This document shows, piece after piece, positions 63,461 through 64,000 of a stretch of 64,000 bases of DNA (the first letter of the stretch is position 1; every line of letters begins with the position of its first letter). This DNA comes from Gammaproteobacteria bacterium (GTDB lineage: Bacteria > Pseudomonadota > Gammaproteobacteria > Steroidobacterales > Steroidobacteraceae): assembly GCA_947469285.1 (NCBI GenBank), contig CANIOW010000016.1, positions 1-64,000 on the forward strand. The letters run 5' to 3'. The translations under genes and the position numbers were made by a program. Below the pieces are notes generated by a model. The model searched no databases and was not told the DNA's origin. It worked only from the letters and a program-made list of their open reading frames with translations.

Positions 63461-64000
63461 TTGGCTATTAGTCTGCTGGAAGAGTTCCTGCTGCTGACGC
63501 TTGAAGACAGCGGCGGTCAGTTCGACACGGTGCCCGAGATCTTCCTGACCTGCGGTGTGGCGGGCGCGGTGCTCATGGACCTGGCGTTGCAAGGCCGGAT
63601 CGACTCGGATCAGCAGGCCATCTGGGTGGTTGATGCCACACCCACCGGCGACCCGGTGCTGGATGCGGTGCTACAGACCCTGGACGCTGAACCGCAGCGG
63701 CTGGAGACCGGCGTGTGGTTGCGGCGCTTGTCGAAGACTGCGCTCGATCATCGCCGGACCGCTATTCGCCGTTTATGTGAGCTGGGCGTGCTGCGCGAAG
63801 CCAACTCCAGCTTTCTGTGGGTGATGCAGTCGCGGCGCTACCCGACTGACCAAGGCCAGGAGCGTGTCGAAGCCAAGCGACGCATTCTGCACCTGCTGTT
63901 CAGCCACGAGATTCCCACGCCGCGTGATGGCGCACTGGTTTCCCTGGCTGCGGCTTGCCTGGTGTTCGAGCGCACGCTCACGCCGGGCATGCTGACGGAC
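63461..64000 (+). CDS. GPP34 (GOLPH3-like) family protein, 3' end outside the window
   Basis: 180 codons are visible without a stop. 'LLEEFLLLTLEDSGG' at the start and 'AGAVLMDLALQGRID' are hallmarks of the GPP34 domain, which in eukaryotes binds PI4P at Golgi membranes; the bacterial function is unclear. It starts with TTG after a strong GGGGGAGGA site. The end of the gene lies beyond the window. Confidence 0.83.
   Translation, partial: MAISLLEEFLLLTLEDSGGQFDTVPEIFLTCGVAGAVLMDLALQGRIDSDQQAIWVVDATPTGDPVLDAVLQTLDAEPQRLETGVWLRRLSKTALDHRRTAIRRLCELGVLREANSSFLWVMQSRRYPTDQGQERVEAKRRILHLLFSHEIPTPRDGALVSLAAACLVFERTLTPGMLTD

Overview
The window is a GC-rich chromosomal segment of a gammaproteobacterium. 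The evidence is the order PBP1A <-> pilMNOPQ-aroK-aroB-dgt, rpmE with a four-cysteine L31, OxyR with both redox cysteines, YheU, and several outer-membrane systems (TonB receptor, two RND tripartite pumps). The steroid-type catabolic genes suggest a relative of Nevskiales/Steroidobacterales-like bacteria, but that assignment is inference. No rRNA, tRNA or CRISPR array was recognised.

Layout. 1-3180 is a mobile or scarred region. The 3' part of an IS3-family transposase sits at the left edge, and a degenerate second copy lies in inverted orientation at 3052-3178. Between the two ends are a MaoC-type hydratase, a frameshifted GNAT toxin relic, the C-terminal end of a multicopper oxidase, and an AT-rich FkbM methyltransferase. 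3376-11308 is housekeeping: yicC, a PP2C phosphatase, rph, rdgB, hemW, rpmE, an M48 protease and citrate synthase. A pair of facing perfect DnaA boxes lies in the 385-nt gap before rpmE. 11356-22604 holds a PBP1A operon divergent from the type IV pilus assembly operon pilMNOPQ, which runs on into aroK, aroB and dgt.

22780-36555 is a catabolic block with the hallmarks of steroid degradation. It has a KshA-like Rieske oxygenase, two acyl-CoA dehydrogenase subunits, a KstD-like flavoprotein, a second flavoprotein, a FadD3-like CoA ligase, two SDRs, a flavin reductase and a metallo-beta-lactamase-fold hydrolase. Two overlapping Lrp/AsnC regulators sit in the middle. The block lies between dgt and the core genes pyrF-hemE.

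38481-52155 is an efflux and redox region: one RND pump (MFP-permease-OMF), a divergent ArsR-family regulator whose two cysteines are 66 residues apart as in persulfide sensors of the BigR/SqrR group, OxyR, YheU, then a second RND pump with a TetR regulator. 52220-54744 is a hydroxyacid dehydrogenase coupled to glycerol kinase. 54949-60276 links a TPR-sulfotransferase, a TonB-dependent receptor and a secreted beta-barrel-like protein that has a Fur-like double operator upstream. The right end has an RDD membrane protein, a DUF5666 lipoprotein, a SAM methyltransferase and the start of a GPP34-family protein cut by the window edge.

Most operons are tightly packed, with many 4-nt ATGA/GTGA overlaps implying translational coupling. 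Gene products are assigned from sequence motifs only; no database search was possible.
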